Shown here: in pieces, positions 8,229 to 16,441 of the stretch | How the letters are laid out: each line of letters begins with the position of its first letter | How positions within the stretch are numbered: position 1 is the stretch's first letter | Source: Anaerolineae bacterium | Lineage (GTDB): Bacteria; Chloroflexota; Anaerolineae; Aggregatilineales; Phototrophicaceae | NCBI GenBank assembly: GCA_023382675.1 | Contig: JAHDWN010000010.1 | Span: forward strand, 1 to 41,107 | Reading direction: 5' to 3' | DNA: 41,107 nt | Notes under the pieces: model-generated | Told to the model about the DNA's origin: nothing | The model's database searches: none | What the model saw: the letters and a program-made list of their open reading frames with translations, nothing else | Translations under genes and position numbers: made by a program

Positions 8229-8975
8229 ATGACCAAGCGAAGGAAAACACCGATTGAATTAACTGAAATCGAACCTCAAATCTGTACCATCCATGTGAGG
8301 CTAAAAATACTCCGTCAGCTTCCATTTTTCAAAGGGCTGACAGATGAAGCAATCAGCGAGATCAACACGCGCTTCCGAGCGGAAGGATACACGGCGGATG
8401 AATTCATTTACTTCGCGGGTGAGTCTTCGACAAAATTGTATGTGGTAGCAGAAGGCAAAGTGAAGCTTTTGCGCCATGCCCCCACCGGGCAGGAAGTCAT
8501 CCTGGATGTATTGCTCCCTGGTGAGTTCTTCGGCGGTTTGCCTATATTGGGCGAAAACACACACACAGACACTGCACAGGCGTATACACCAGGGTGCGTG
8601 TTAACCATTACTGGCAACGAATTTCAGAAAATCCTGGAGCAGTACCCCAGTGTCAGCCTGACCCTGCTGGAAATCGTCAGCGCCCGACTACTGGAAGCAC
8701 GCGAAGCAATTCATCAGCTTAGTGCCTCCCCTGTCGAGAGCCGTCTGGCGATCACATTGCTGAAACTTGCAGACAAACTAGGCAAAGAACAGGACAACGC
8801 ACTCCTGATCCAGCTTCCCCTATCACGGCGGGACCTGGCTGACATGACCGGCGCAACCGTCGAAACCATCAGCCGTTTGATGAGCCAGTTCCGAAAACAA
8901 AAGCTCCTTGACTCCGGGCGGCGCTGGGTTGCCATTACAGATCGTGACCGCCTCAAAGAAATTGCAGCGCTATAA
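8229..8975 (+). CDS. Crp/Fnr-family transcriptional regulator
   Basis: The 248-residue protein has a cyclic-nucleotide-binding-like beta roll (about 30-145: LPFFKGLTDEAI, LYVVAEGKVKLL, LLPGEFFGG), a dimer helix (about 148-170) and a C-terminal winged HTH (about 200-245) with SRRDLADMTGATVETISRLM as its recognition region. The N-terminus CTIHVRLKILRQLPFF resembles the Cys-rich start of FNR-like proteins but keeps only one Cys there, so no iron-sulfur cluster can be claimed. A hairpin terminator follows, after which come a metal chaperone and a metal ATPase. It may control them, since an 8-bp TTGATCAA palindrome lies at 9090-9097 upstream of the chaperone (inference). Confidence 0.9.
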   Translation: MTKRRKTPIELTEIEPQICTIHVRLKILRQLPFFKGLTDEAISEINTRFRAEGYTADEFIYFAGESSTKLYVVAEGKVKLLRHAPTGQEVILDVLLPGEFFGGLPILGENTHTDTAQAYTPGCVLTITGNEFQKILEQYPSVSLTLLEIVSARLLEAREAIHQLSASPVESRLAITLLKLADKLGKEQDNALLIQLPLSRRDLADMTGATVETISRLMSQFRKQKLLDSGRRWVAITDRDRLKEIAAL

Positions 8976-9036
8976 GGCTGTAAAACACAGTTATCCTTCC
9001 TGCTATTCTATCAAAATCAGGCAAATGCAGTAAATT

Positions 9037-9068
9037 GCGCCAGATCATTCAAGTGTTCTGGCGCTTTT
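9037..9068 (+). terminator. Intrinsic terminator of the Crp/Fnr gene
   Basis: GCGCCAGA (9037-9044) pairs perfectly with TCTGGCGC (9057-9064) over a 12-nt loop and is followed by TTTT. It lies 62 bp after the stop codon. Confidence 0.8.
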
Positions 9069-9121
9069 GCTATTGTGAGTACATAGCAATTGATCAAACA
9101 GACAGACGTGAGGAGAACATC

Positions 9122-9340
9122 ATGACAAAAACTACACTAAGAAGCAATGAACTATCGTGCCCATCGTGTATTGCGAAGATCGAAAAATCCCTGAAGGGGG
9201 TCGATGGGGTCGAAGCGGCAAAGGTACATTTCACCACTGGACGGATTGAAGTTCGCCACGACGAAAGTCGTGTCAGTGTCAGTGATCTGGTAGAAACGGT
9301 TCGCTCTGCTGGCTACGAAGCGAAACCATCAGCTTTTTAG
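9122..9340 (+). CDS. Heavy-metal-associated (HMA) domain protein, CopZ-like metal chaperone
   Basis: The 72-residue soluble protein is a single ferredoxin-like HMA domain. The metal-binding loop is LSCPSCIAKIEKSL with the CxxC pair at Cys13 and Cys16, followed by the usual VEAAKVHFTTGRIEV strand and VRSAGYEA ending. The ATG at 9122 was chosen over an upstream in-frame ATG because GAGGAG (9109-9114) lies just before it and the extra residues would overlap the terminator. HMA chaperones carry soft metals such as Cu+, Zn2+ or Cd2+ to P1B ATPases. The next gene is such an ATPase that lacks its own HMA domain, so this protein probably supplies it in trans. Which metal is uncertain. Confidence 0.88.
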   Translation: MTKTTLRSNELSCPSCIAKIEKSLKGVDGVEAAKVHFTTGRIEVRHDESRVSVSDLVETVRSAGYEAKPSAF

Positions 9341-9360
9341 CTCAACCATAAACACACGAG

Positions 9361-9398
9361 TTAGAGAGGTGGCATCTGACACGATGCTACCTCTCTAA
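9361..9398 (+). other. Strong 16-bp hairpin between chaperone and ATPase genes
   Basis: Bases 9361-9376 pair with 9383-9398 over the full 16 bp, with one G-U pair and a 6-nt loop. No T-run follows; the ATPase ribosome site (GGAGGA) starts 6 bp later. It could stabilise the chaperone message, partially stop transcription, or tune ATPase translation. Confidence 0.7.
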
Positions 9399-9416
9399 GT
9401 AAATGGAGGAATGAAG

Positions 9417-11363
9417 ATGAAACAGTTCAGAACATGGATTGAACAACCCGCCCAGCGCCGGAAGATAATCACCCTCGTGAGCGGTAGTCTGATTGCCCTG
9501 TCTCTGATTTTAGGGGAACTGTTCGGGCAAACCGGATTGCGTCACATCCTGATGATTATCGCCGCACTGAACGCTGGGAGTGACATCGCATGGCGGGCGT
9601 GGCAGGCACTGAGAAATCGCCATATCAGCATTGAGCTGCTGGTGACCATTGCGACAGTCGGCGCGCTATTGATTGGCGAATACTGGGAAGCGGCAGCAGT
9701 GACGTTCCTGTTTATGCTGGGCGCTTATCTCGAAGCGCGTACCCTCAATCAAACCCGGCAGGCGCTTCAGGACCTACTTGATCTCGCACCAGTCAACGCC
9801 ATTGTGTTGCGCGATGGACAGCAGATCGAAGTGCTGGCGCATGAAGTCAAACAGAGCGAGCTTGTGCTGGTCAAGCCGGGGGCGAAAGTTCCGGTTGACG
9901 GTGAGGTTGTGGGCGGATACGGTGCCATAGACGAAAGTGCAATTACTGGCGAATCGATTCCGATGGAAAAAACCACTGGCGATAACGTGTTTGCCGGTAC
10001 GATCAATCAGGATGGACTGCTACAGGTCAAGGCGCTCGGTATCGGTGCGGATACGACATTAGCGCGGATAATCCGCCGCGTGGAGGAAGCGCAGGAAGAA
10101 AAAGCGCCAACCCAACGATTCATTGAATGGTTTGGGAGCTGGTATACACCGGCGATTATCGTGCTGAGTGCGGTTGCGTGGATACTTTCACGCGACATCC
10201 ATCTTGCCCTCACGCTGCTGGTGATTGGCTGTCCCGGAGCGCTGGTCATTTCCACACCGGTATCTATCGTAGCGGGTATCGGTCAGGCCGCAAAACGCGG
10301 TATTCTGATCAAAGGTGGCGAATACCTGGAAAATGCAGGCAAAATCTCGGCGCTTGCCCTTGATAAGACAGGAACCATCACACAGGGGAGACCGCAGCTC
10401 ACCGATATTATTGCTCTGATTCCAGCGATGGCGGGACCAGCGGAAAAGTCCCAAGTTTCCGGCGCAGATACCGCGATAACGAGCCGGTGGACTGCTGCGC
10501 AACAGGATGTGCTGTACTGGGCGGCCATCGCAGAATCGGGGTCTGGTCATCCGCTGGCAAGGCCGATTATGGCGGAGGCCAGTGCCCTGCGCGAAACGCC
10601 CATCGCTGATGACTTTGTGAACCATACAGGCAGAGGGATTCAGGTCAGCTATCAGGGGCACGATATCCGGGTTGGCTCGCGTGATCTGATGCAAAGCGCT
10701 GGCATAGAAGCACATCCTGATACAAATAATCATTTTGAACGGCTGAGCAGGGATGGTAAAACGGCGGTTATTGTGGCTGTGGATGGAATCGAACTGGGCA
10801 TTCTCGGCATTGCTGATCCACCCCGATCAACGGCAACCGTGATGCTCGACCGCCTGAAAGCTAATGGCATCGACCGGGTTGTGATGCTCACCGGGGATGC
10901 TCACCGCACTGCGCACGCAGTAGCAAACACGGTAGGAATCTCCGAGGTGCGTGCCGGGTTACTGCCCGAAGACAAGCTGGAACACATCCGCCAGCTTCAG
11001 CGTGAAGGTTATGTCGTTGCGATGGTCGGTGATGGAATCAACGATGCTCCGGCGCTCGCTACTGCAAATATTGGGATAGCGATGGGAGCGGCTGGCACGG
11101 ACGTAGCAATTGAAACCGCAGACATTGCGCTTATGGCGGATGATCTACTCAAAATCCCGGAAGCAATCGGGTTGTCGAAAGCGACGTTGCGCAACATCCG
11201 GCAGAATGTTCTTATCGCGCTGCTCACCGTCACCGGTTTATTGATCGGTGTGCTGTTGGGCAAGGTCCATATGGCGGGCGGCATGTTTATCCATGAGCTA
11301 TCCGTGCTGGTGGTCGTCTTCAACGGAATGCGTTTGCTGCGCATCAATCCAGCTCCACGGTAA
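9417..11363 (+). CDS. P1B-type heavy-metal-transporting ATPase with CPG metal motif
   Basis: The 648-residue membrane pump has no N-terminal metal-binding domain. There are four hydrophobic segments in the first 115 residues, then the actuator domain with DESAITGESIP. The membrane metal motif is Cys272-Pro-Gly274 rather than the common CPC or SPC. The phosphorylation loop DKTGT has Asp316, the P1B His-Pro pair is at 378-379 (SGHPLA), and the GDGINDAP hinge starts at 538. The last helix carries His626-Glu627 (HELSV), reminiscent of the HEGxT of P1B-4 pumps. The substrate is probably a divalent transition metal but is not settled. The ATG at 9417 was preferred to 9411 because GGAGGA directly abuts 9411. 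Confidence 0.93.
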   Translation: MKQFRTWIEQPAQRRKIITLVSGSLIALSLILGELFGQTGLRHILMIIAALNAGSDIAWRAWQALRNRHISIELLVTIATVGALLIGEYWEAAAVTFLFMLGAYLEARTLNQTRQALQDLLDLAPVNAIVLRDGQQIEVLAHEVKQSELVLVKPGAKVPVDGEVVGGYGAIDESAITGESIPMEKTTGDNVFAGTINQDGLLQVKALGIGADTTLARIIRRVEEAQEEKAPTQRFIEWFGSWYTPAIIVLSAVAWILSRDIHLALTLLVIGCPGALVISTPVSIVAGIGQAAKRGILIKGGEYLENAGKISALALDKTGTITQGRPQLTDIIALIPAMAGPAEKSQVSGADTAITSRWTAAQQDVLYWAAIAESGSGHPLARPIMAEASALRETPIADDFVNHTGRGIQVSYQGHDIRVGSRDLMQSAGIEAHPDTNNHFERLSRDGKTAVIVAVDGIELGILGIADPPRSTATVMLDRLKANGIDRVVMLTGDAHRTAHAVANTVGISEVRAGLLPEDKLEHIRQLQREGYVVAMVGDGINDAPALATANIGIAMGAAGTDVAIETADIALMADDLLKIPEAIGLSKATLRNIRQNVLIALLTVTGLLIGVLLGKVHMAGGMFIHELSVLVVVFNGMRLLRINPAPR

Positions 11364-11568
11364 CGAGAAGAAACAACCCATTAATTGATATGGAGTGGGG
11401 TGGTCCAGGTGATGACCCCGCCCTCATGCCTATTGTTTTGGAAGTTAGTTGCGCTGTTCTGGTTCAATCACCCTAAACGCGAAATATTCCGTCGGAAACC
11501 AAGAATCTTCGTCTTTTCCAAAGTTTTCGGGCTTTACGTGCTAAAGTACTGGATGATGTGTCCCTGAG

Positions 11569-11929
11569 ATGAATGAGGTTTACCGGATGATCCCTGATGT
11601 ACCAACAATGGTTGTCCCTCTGCGAACCGATGAGCATGGTACGATTCGCATCGGTAAAACGCGCGTCCTGCTCGAACTGGTTAGTCATGCCACTATATGG
11701 GTGAGACGCCTGAAGGTATTGTCGATAGCTATCCCAGTCTAACGACTGCCGATGTGTATGCCGTGATCGGCTACTACCTGGCGAACCGTGAAGAAATCGA
11801 CCCATATGTGCGCCAGCGCGACCAGCAGGCAGAGCAGATTCTGCGCGACATGGAAGCGAACCTGACCCCAGAAGCTCGCGCTCTGCGAACCCGTTTGCGT
11901 GCCTATCAGGAACAGCAGCAAGCACAAAG

Positions 11930-11933
<4 letters not shown>
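11569..11933 (+). pseudogene. DUF433 antitoxin-like gene, broken by a frameshift
   Basis: Reading from ATG 11569 (or 11587, which has GAGG upstream) gives the DUF433 N-terminus: VVPLRTDEHGTIRIGKTRVLLELVSHA. The frame then runs into noise and a TAA at 11740. The rest of the family pattern, MGETPEGIVDSYPSLTTADV followed by YAVIGYYLANREEID, continues in another frame from about 11694 to the TGA at 11931. A net loss of one base near 11691-11693 explains this. DUF433 proteins are usually the antitoxin-like partner of DUF5615 PIN-like proteins, and the next gene begins with exactly that domain, overlapping by ATGA. Either a true inactivation or a sequencing error is possible. Confidence 0.75.
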
Positions 11934-12501
<568 letters not shown>

Positions 12502-12547
12502 GTTGACCAGCATTGTAGCGGCAGCCATGACAGACTTCAAGACACAA

Positions 12548-13435
12548 TTATCCGTTGGTCTGAAGCGGCCTGCGTACAAGCTGCCACGCATACCCCTGAC
12601 GCGGCGAGAACAGAAACGCAATGGCAAACAGGATGACGAGCACCAGGACGATGGCGGCACTGGGGGCCACGTTCAGATAGAAGGACGCGTAGATGCCCAG
12701 GACACCGCCGACTGCGCCGATAATAGCGCCTGCAACCATCAGATGATGTAGTCGTTTGACGAAATAGCGCGCGGTGGCGGCAGGGATAACGATCATGCCG
12801 GCGACGAGCGCAATGCCGACCGCCTGGAGCGCGATGACGACTGTCAGCGCCATCAAGATGAGCAGGGTGATATTGAGCCTGCCCGTTGGCATGTGCAGCG
12901 CTTCCGCCAGAGTTGGGTCGAATGAAATTGCCAGAAATTCCTTGTAGAATGCGATTGTCCCCAGGATCACCACCCCGCCGATGACAAGCATGAGCAACAG
13001 GTCTTCGTTGCTGACGCCCAGGATATTGCCCATGAACAGATGGGTGAAATCGGTGGTGAAGGCACGGCTCGATGAGATGATGCCAATCCCTAGGGCGAGC
13101 GCGCCCGCAAACACGATCCCGATGGCAGTGTCTTCGCTAAGATGGCTGATGCGCCCCAGGACACTGATGATCACGGCGCTAATCACACCGGCGATGATGC
13201 CGCCAATGAGAACCGCCTGTGTGCTGCCGCCGCCAGCCATGTAGGCGATGGCGACACCGGGCAGAATCGTATGCGCCAGAGCATCGCCCAGGAAGGCCAT
13301 GCCCCGGGTGACGACGTAAGCGCCGACAACGCCGCTGACAACGCCAATGACCAGGACTGCTAGCATGACACGTTGCATGATAGGTTGGCTGATGGGATCG
13401 ATCAGCGCTTGCAGCAGCGTCTGCAGAATATCCAT
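12548..13435 (-). CDS. Zinc/manganese ABC transporter permease (ABC-3 family, ZnuB-like)
   Basis: The 295-residue protein is almost entirely hydrophobic, with about eight to nine predicted membrane segments. Family landmarks are GAYVVTRGMAFLGDALAHT near residue 38, with the conserved GD-ALAH, then AIGIVFAGALALGI, and the C-terminal ALQAVGIALVAGMIVIPAATA signature of metal-type ABC-3 permeases. It would carry Zn2+ or Mn2+ inward together with an ATPase and a binding protein, neither of which is adjacent, so it is an orphan here. It is separated from the upstream ferredoxin gene by a terminator, implying its own promoter; an inverted repeat at 13464-13478 may be a metal-regulator site. Confidence 0.9.
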   Translation of the reverse strand: MDILQTLLQALIDPISQPIMQRVMLAVLVIGVVSGVVGAYVVTRGMAFLGDALAHTILPGVAIAYMAGGGSTQAVLIGGIIAGVISAVIISVLGRISHLSEDTAIGIVFAGALALGIGIISSSRAFTTDFTHLFMGNILGVSNEDLLLMLVIGGVVILGTIAFYKEFLAISFDPTLAEALHMPTGRLNITLLILMALTVVIALQAVGIALVAGMIVIPAATARYFVKRLHHLMVAGAIIGAVGGVLGIYASFYLNVAPSAAIVLVLVILFAIAFLFSPRQGYAWQLVRRPLQTNG

Positions 13436-13463
13436 GACATCACTCGACGGCTATTGAGACGTG

Positions 13464-13478
13464 GTATCGAAATGATAC
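13464..13478 (-). promoter_or_regulatory. Possible metal-responsive operator upstream of the ABC-3 permease
   Basis: GTATC-N5-GATAC is an inverted repeat 29 bp before the start codon. On the - strand it overlaps a TATCAT that could serve as -10. Fur/Zur-type regulators bind AT-rich inverted repeats of this general form, but the match is not specific. Confidence 0.3.
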
Positions 13479-13510
13479 ACCGGCCCGGAAAGGGGGCGAA
13501 GGGGGAATGC

Positions 13511-13539
13511 AAAAATCCCCCGGATTAGCCGGGGGATTT
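13511..13539 (-). terminator. Intrinsic terminator of the ferredoxin gene
   Basis: An 11-bp perfect stem (13513-13523 with 13529-13539, five consecutive G-C pairs) encloses a 5-nt loop. Read on the - strand it ends in TTTTT, 22 bp after the ferredoxin stop. This is a textbook intrinsic terminator. Confidence 0.88.
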
Positions 13540-13560
13540 GCGTATCAGCCAGTATGCCGT

Positions 13561-13911
13561 TTAGCCGAGCGCGTCGTAGCCGGGGCCTTTGCTGAAGAAG
13601 TCGTAATTCGGCTGGATGTCAGCCGTCAGATCGACCACTTCTCCGCCCGCTGCTTCAACCTCCTTCTTGGTGTCGAACGGAAGCCGCTTCTGACCAGCCG
13701 CCATCGTGTACGAGGAAGGCACTTCTTCTTCGATGAAGATTGCTTCGTAGGGGCACTCGGGCACGCAAGCGCCGCAGTCAATGCACGTGTCGGGGTCGAT
13801 AAAGTACCAGGGCCATTCGTTTTCCGGCTGGCCCGGCACGATACACTCGACAGGGCAGACTTCGACACATGCGCCATCGCGCAGGCACAGGCTGGTGATA
13901 ATGTGGGTCAT
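13561..13911 (-). CDS. Two-cluster ferredoxin (FdxA-like, 4Fe-4S/3Fe-4S)
   Basis: The 116-residue soluble electron carrier has two cysteine clusters: Cys9, 15, 19 and 23 (CLRDGACVEVCPVEC) and Cys43, 46, 49 and 53 (CIDCGACVPECP). The second is a canonical 4Fe-4S motif. The first resembles the N-terminal cluster of 7Fe ferredoxins but has a shorter gap (five residues between the first two Cys), so a 3Fe or 4Fe cluster cannot be told apart by eye. WPWYFIDPDTC between them is typical of FdxA-type proteins. A C-terminal extension of about 50 residues has no Cys. GAGGA precedes the ATG, and the gene ends at a strong terminator, so it is probably monocistronic. Confidence 0.92.
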   Translation of the reverse strand: MTHIITSLCLRDGACVEVCPVECIVPGQPENEWPWYFIDPDTCIDCGACVPECPYEAIFIEEEVPSSYTMAAGQKRLPFDTKKEVEAAGGEVVDLTADIQPNYDFFSKGPGYDALG

Positions 13912-14097
13912 GGAAGGTTCCTCGTGGTAGGCTTGATTTCAGACTCTCATCATCACTATAGCGCGATTCAACGCTTCGATCTGGAACTTTTGTTGGATTT
14001 ATATATGTGAATTTACCCGGCGAAGGCAGGAGAATTCAGAAGCGTTGACTGAAGTTTTCGGCTGGTTAAATTTTGCCGCCGATGTGTACTATGTCGC

Positions 14098-14796
14098 CTA
14101 TGGGCTTGATTTCACTTTTTCCGGGATGCAATTAGTATCGGCCAATGCTTGCAAGCCTTCCCGGTCGGCAATAAACACGCCGCGCCCCCGTTTCTTGAGC
14201 AATCCAGCATTCATCAACTGGCGCATGGCACGACCGACGACCTCCCGTGTCGTGCCCAGGATCGCGGCGATTTCTTCTTGTGTCAGTTGCGAGGGTGTTT
14301 CGGCGATCTGATCGGCATAGCCCGCCTGATGTAAGAAAAGCTTGGCGAGGCGGGAGGGAATCGTCCGGAACGTCATATCTTCCAGGCGCTCGATGTACTC
14401 TCGATTGAGTCGTGCCAGCGCCTGGATCGTATTGTTGAGCATGACGCTCTCGCTGGACATGACATCGAGCAGATGGCTGTGCGAGATGATCATGGCCTCG
14501 ATGGCCGTCACTGCCGTAGCGTTGAAAGGATTTGGCCCGCCGTCCACCGCTGCGACTTCATTGAATGCAGAAATCGGTCGCAGCAGACTGAGCGTATGCA
14601 GTCTGCCTTCGGCATTTACACGGTAAATACGCACCATGCCATCGATCAGCACATGAAGACCGGCGCAGGCATCGTCTTCTGCAAAGATGAGTGCGCCTGG
14701 CGGAAAAATGCGTCGAATTGCGCCCGTTTCCAATGCACGCAGCCCGTAGGCATCCATTCCGGCAAAATATGGGATCGAAGCCCAATCAATGTGCAT
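14098..14796 (-). CDS. Crp/Fnr-family transcriptional regulator
   Basis: The 232-residue protein begins with an N-terminal effector beta roll (about 10-115: FPPGALIFAEDDACAGLHVLIDGMVRIYR) and a long dimerisation helix (about 118-145). The C-terminal winged HTH (about 150-215) contains LTQEEIAAILGTTREVVGRAMRQLMNAGLL. The nucleotide-pocket arginine typical of CRP is not obvious, and there is no FNR-type cysteine cluster, so the signal is unknown. It is unlike the regulator at 8229-8975 outside the fold. The upstream - strand gene is a small membrane protein; the downstream ferredoxin gene is 186 bp away and could be a target, though no site is evident. Confidence 0.9.
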   Translation of the reverse strand: MHIDWASIPYFAGMDAYGLRALETGAIRRIFPPGALIFAEDDACAGLHVLIDGMVRIYRVNAEGRLHTLSLLRPISAFNEVAAVDGGPNPFNATAVTAIEAMIISHSHLLDVMSSESVMLNNTIQALARLNREYIERLEDMTFRTIPSRLAKLFLHQAGYADQIAETPSQLTQEEIAAILGTTREVVGRAMRQLMNAGLLKKRGRGVFIADREGLQALADTNCIPEKVKSSP

Positions 14797-14883
14797 GGCG
14801 AATAGCGTGCTTTCTCCTCAGATGTCTGCGCCGGCGCGAGCGTCGAATAGCACGGCAGGCGATCTTCGCGCACTTACCCCCAC

Positions 14884-15207
14884 TCAGTGAGGAAGAACCG
14901 CTGCCAGCACGACCAGCAGGACGATTAATCCAAGGGCGAGCAAGAACATATTCCGAATATCGGCCATAACATAGCCGTATTCGGTGCGTAGTTGATCCTC
15001 GGTGACAACCTTGGTTGGGTTGTGCAGCATCTCGTTCACAATGTCTTGCGGTATAACTTCCTGCGCTGCACCACCCGCAGGCGCTGCCGCTGCCGCCGCG
15101 CGGTTCTTGCCTTCACGTGCCTGGCGGCGCGCGCGGCGTTCACTGGCCGTTACGGTACGATAGGGATTGGCTGCGCCTGAACGGCTGCGGCGTTTATTTT
15201 CCGCCAT
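14884..15207 (-). CDS. Small tail-anchored membrane protein of unknown function
   Basis: The 107-residue protein has three parts. The first 40 residues are strongly basic (SERRARRQAREGKNR). A short Ala-rich linker leads to a segment with predicted helices (VNEMLHNPTKVVTEDQLRTEY). A single hydrophobic helix (about 87-105) lies at the very C-terminus. The N-terminus is therefore expected to face the cytoplasm and could bind nucleic acid or acidic lipids (inference). I do not recognise a named family. The gene sits between the sortase gene and the Crp-type gene on the same strand with short gaps. Confidence 0.7.
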   Translation of the reverse strand: MAENKRRSRSGAANPYRTVTASERRARRQAREGKNRAAAAAAPAGGAAQEVIPQDIVNEMLHNPTKVVTEDQLRTEYGYVMADIRNMFLLALGLIVLLVVLAAVLPH

Positions 15208-15275
15208 GAGCGCTTGATCTCCATGACTGGGTATATGTGTCGAAACGCGACGACATGCGTATCATCCACGCTATT

Positions 15276-16361
15276 CTAATTGATACGGTCGGCAAATACG
15301 ACGATGCGTTCGTAGTTTTGCTGGTAGGGATAGCAGGAGATTAAAGTCGCCATCGCGCGCCCGGCCTGATTATCCATGACCCAAACGTCGTTCGGTTCTA
15401 CCCGCTCAATTGAAGACACTACGTAGTCATGCGCCTGGATCTGCGTGTAGACTGTGAACTGGTCGCCCGGTTCGAGTCGGTCAAGATAGCGGAAAATCTG
15501 GCCGTAGATGTCATTATGAGCGGCCAGGACGAGATTGCCTTCGCGGGCGCCGGGATCGATGCCGTTGATAAGCTGCCCCACGCCGAGCCGGAGCGCTCCC
15601 GGATCGGTTCCGGGCACAATCACTTCGTCAATGTCGATCTTCGGGATGACGAGGCGCATAGCCGTCTCTTCGGTTGGTGCGGGACGGCTGAGTACCGGCT
15701 GGAGCAGTTGGCTTTGCACGACCGGGCGCAGATGCTCCGGAATCTCGTTGATGTTGAATTCGACAATGCCAGACTCGCTGTAAATATGCCCGGTCGGCAG
15801 GACGATGTTGTCCAGGCGAATGGTCGGCGTTGGCTCGATGGTGGGGATGCCGAGGCGGCGCTGTTCTTCCGCAAGCGCCTGTGCCTGCTCTGTCTCTCGT
15901 TCCAGTGTGCCGATTGCCGTAAATAGATTGACACCGATCAGCGCGATCCCAATCACTGCCGCAATCTCGACCAGCATGAGCAGTCGATCCATAAGCCGGC
16001 GATTTTGCTTTTTGCTGCGTGGTGCTGCTGGCGACTTTTGTTCAGTGCGCGCCTCGTCTTCAAAGCGAGGCTGGTTGTCATCGACGGGTAGTTCCACCTG
16101 AGCCGGGGCAGCCACCATTTCCGGTTCATCCAGCAGGTCCGTTTCCTCCGCCACGGGCTGCGGAGGCGCGACTGTGAATGTGGGTTGTGGCTGGACCGGC
16201 GGGAGCTTGGGCTGCGCACCTGTCACGACGCGTCCGTCGCGCTTCATGCGCTGTCTCTGCTGCATCCGTGCCTCGCGTTTGCGAATTACGAGGATGCGTT
16301 CGAGTTCTTCGATAGAGAGTTCGTCAACCGGGCGTTTATCGCGCATAGCGGTCTTGGGCAA
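15276..16361 (-). CDS. Sortase-family transpeptidase with long N-terminal cytoplasmic region
   Basis: The 361-residue membrane protein has a charged, Pro/Gln-rich N-terminus (1-125), then one membrane helix (about 128-150), a linker, and a C-terminal sortase barrel (about 235-361). The catalytic triad is visible: His282 in LAAHNDIYG, Cys343 in TLISCYPY, Arg352 in YERIVVFAD. The TLxxC form is standard. Sortases cut a C-terminal sorting motif and attach proteins to the envelope; no sorting substrate is evident in this window. An in-frame stop just upstream leaves TTG 16361, with GAGG 4 bp before it, or ATG 16346 as start. The N-terminal extension is much longer than in most sortases. Confidence 0.9.
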   Translation of the reverse strand: MPKTAMRDKRPVDELSIEELERILVIRKREARMQQRQRMKRDGRVVTGAQPKLPPVQPQPTFTVAPPQPVAEETDLLDEPEMVAAPAQVELPVDDNQPRFEDEARTEQKSPAAPRSKKQNRRLMDRLLMLVEIAAVIGIALIGVNLFTAIGTLERETEQAQALAEEQRRLGIPTIEPTPTIRLDNIVLPTGHIYSESGIVEFNINEIPEHLRPVVQSQLLQPVLSRPAPTEETAMRLVIPKIDIDEVIVPGTDPGALRLGVGQLINGIDPGAREGNLVLAAHNDIYGQIFRYLDRLEPGDQFTVYTQIQAHDYVVSSIERVEPNDVWVMDNQAGRAMATLISCYPYQQNYERIVVFADRIN

Positions 16362-16376
16362 TTCACCTCAACTGTA

Positions 16377-16393
16377 CAGGATTTATTATCCTG
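16377..16393 (-). promoter_or_regulatory. Inverted repeat in the sortase promoter region
   Basis: CAGGAT (16377-16382) and ATCCTG (16388-16393) form a perfect 6-bp inverted repeat around an AT-rich centre. On the - strand this contains GATAAT, a plausible -10 box, 16 bp before the sortase start. It may be a repressor site or a short hairpin. Confidence 0.35.
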
Positions 16394-16441
16394 GAATGTG
16401 TGCCGATTGAAGCTTAGAGTTCTTCCACGCTCTCCATTGCG

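Noticed and set aside
9035-9121. Upstream in-frame start extending the metal chaperone by 29 residues
   Set aside because: The extension overlaps the terminator hairpin of the preceding gene and lacks a ribosome site, whereas GAGGAG precedes ATG 9122.
11385-11567. A 60-codon + strand frame between the ATPase and the DUF433 gene
   Set aside because: No ribosome site, no recognisable pattern and odd composition; more likely island debris than a gene.
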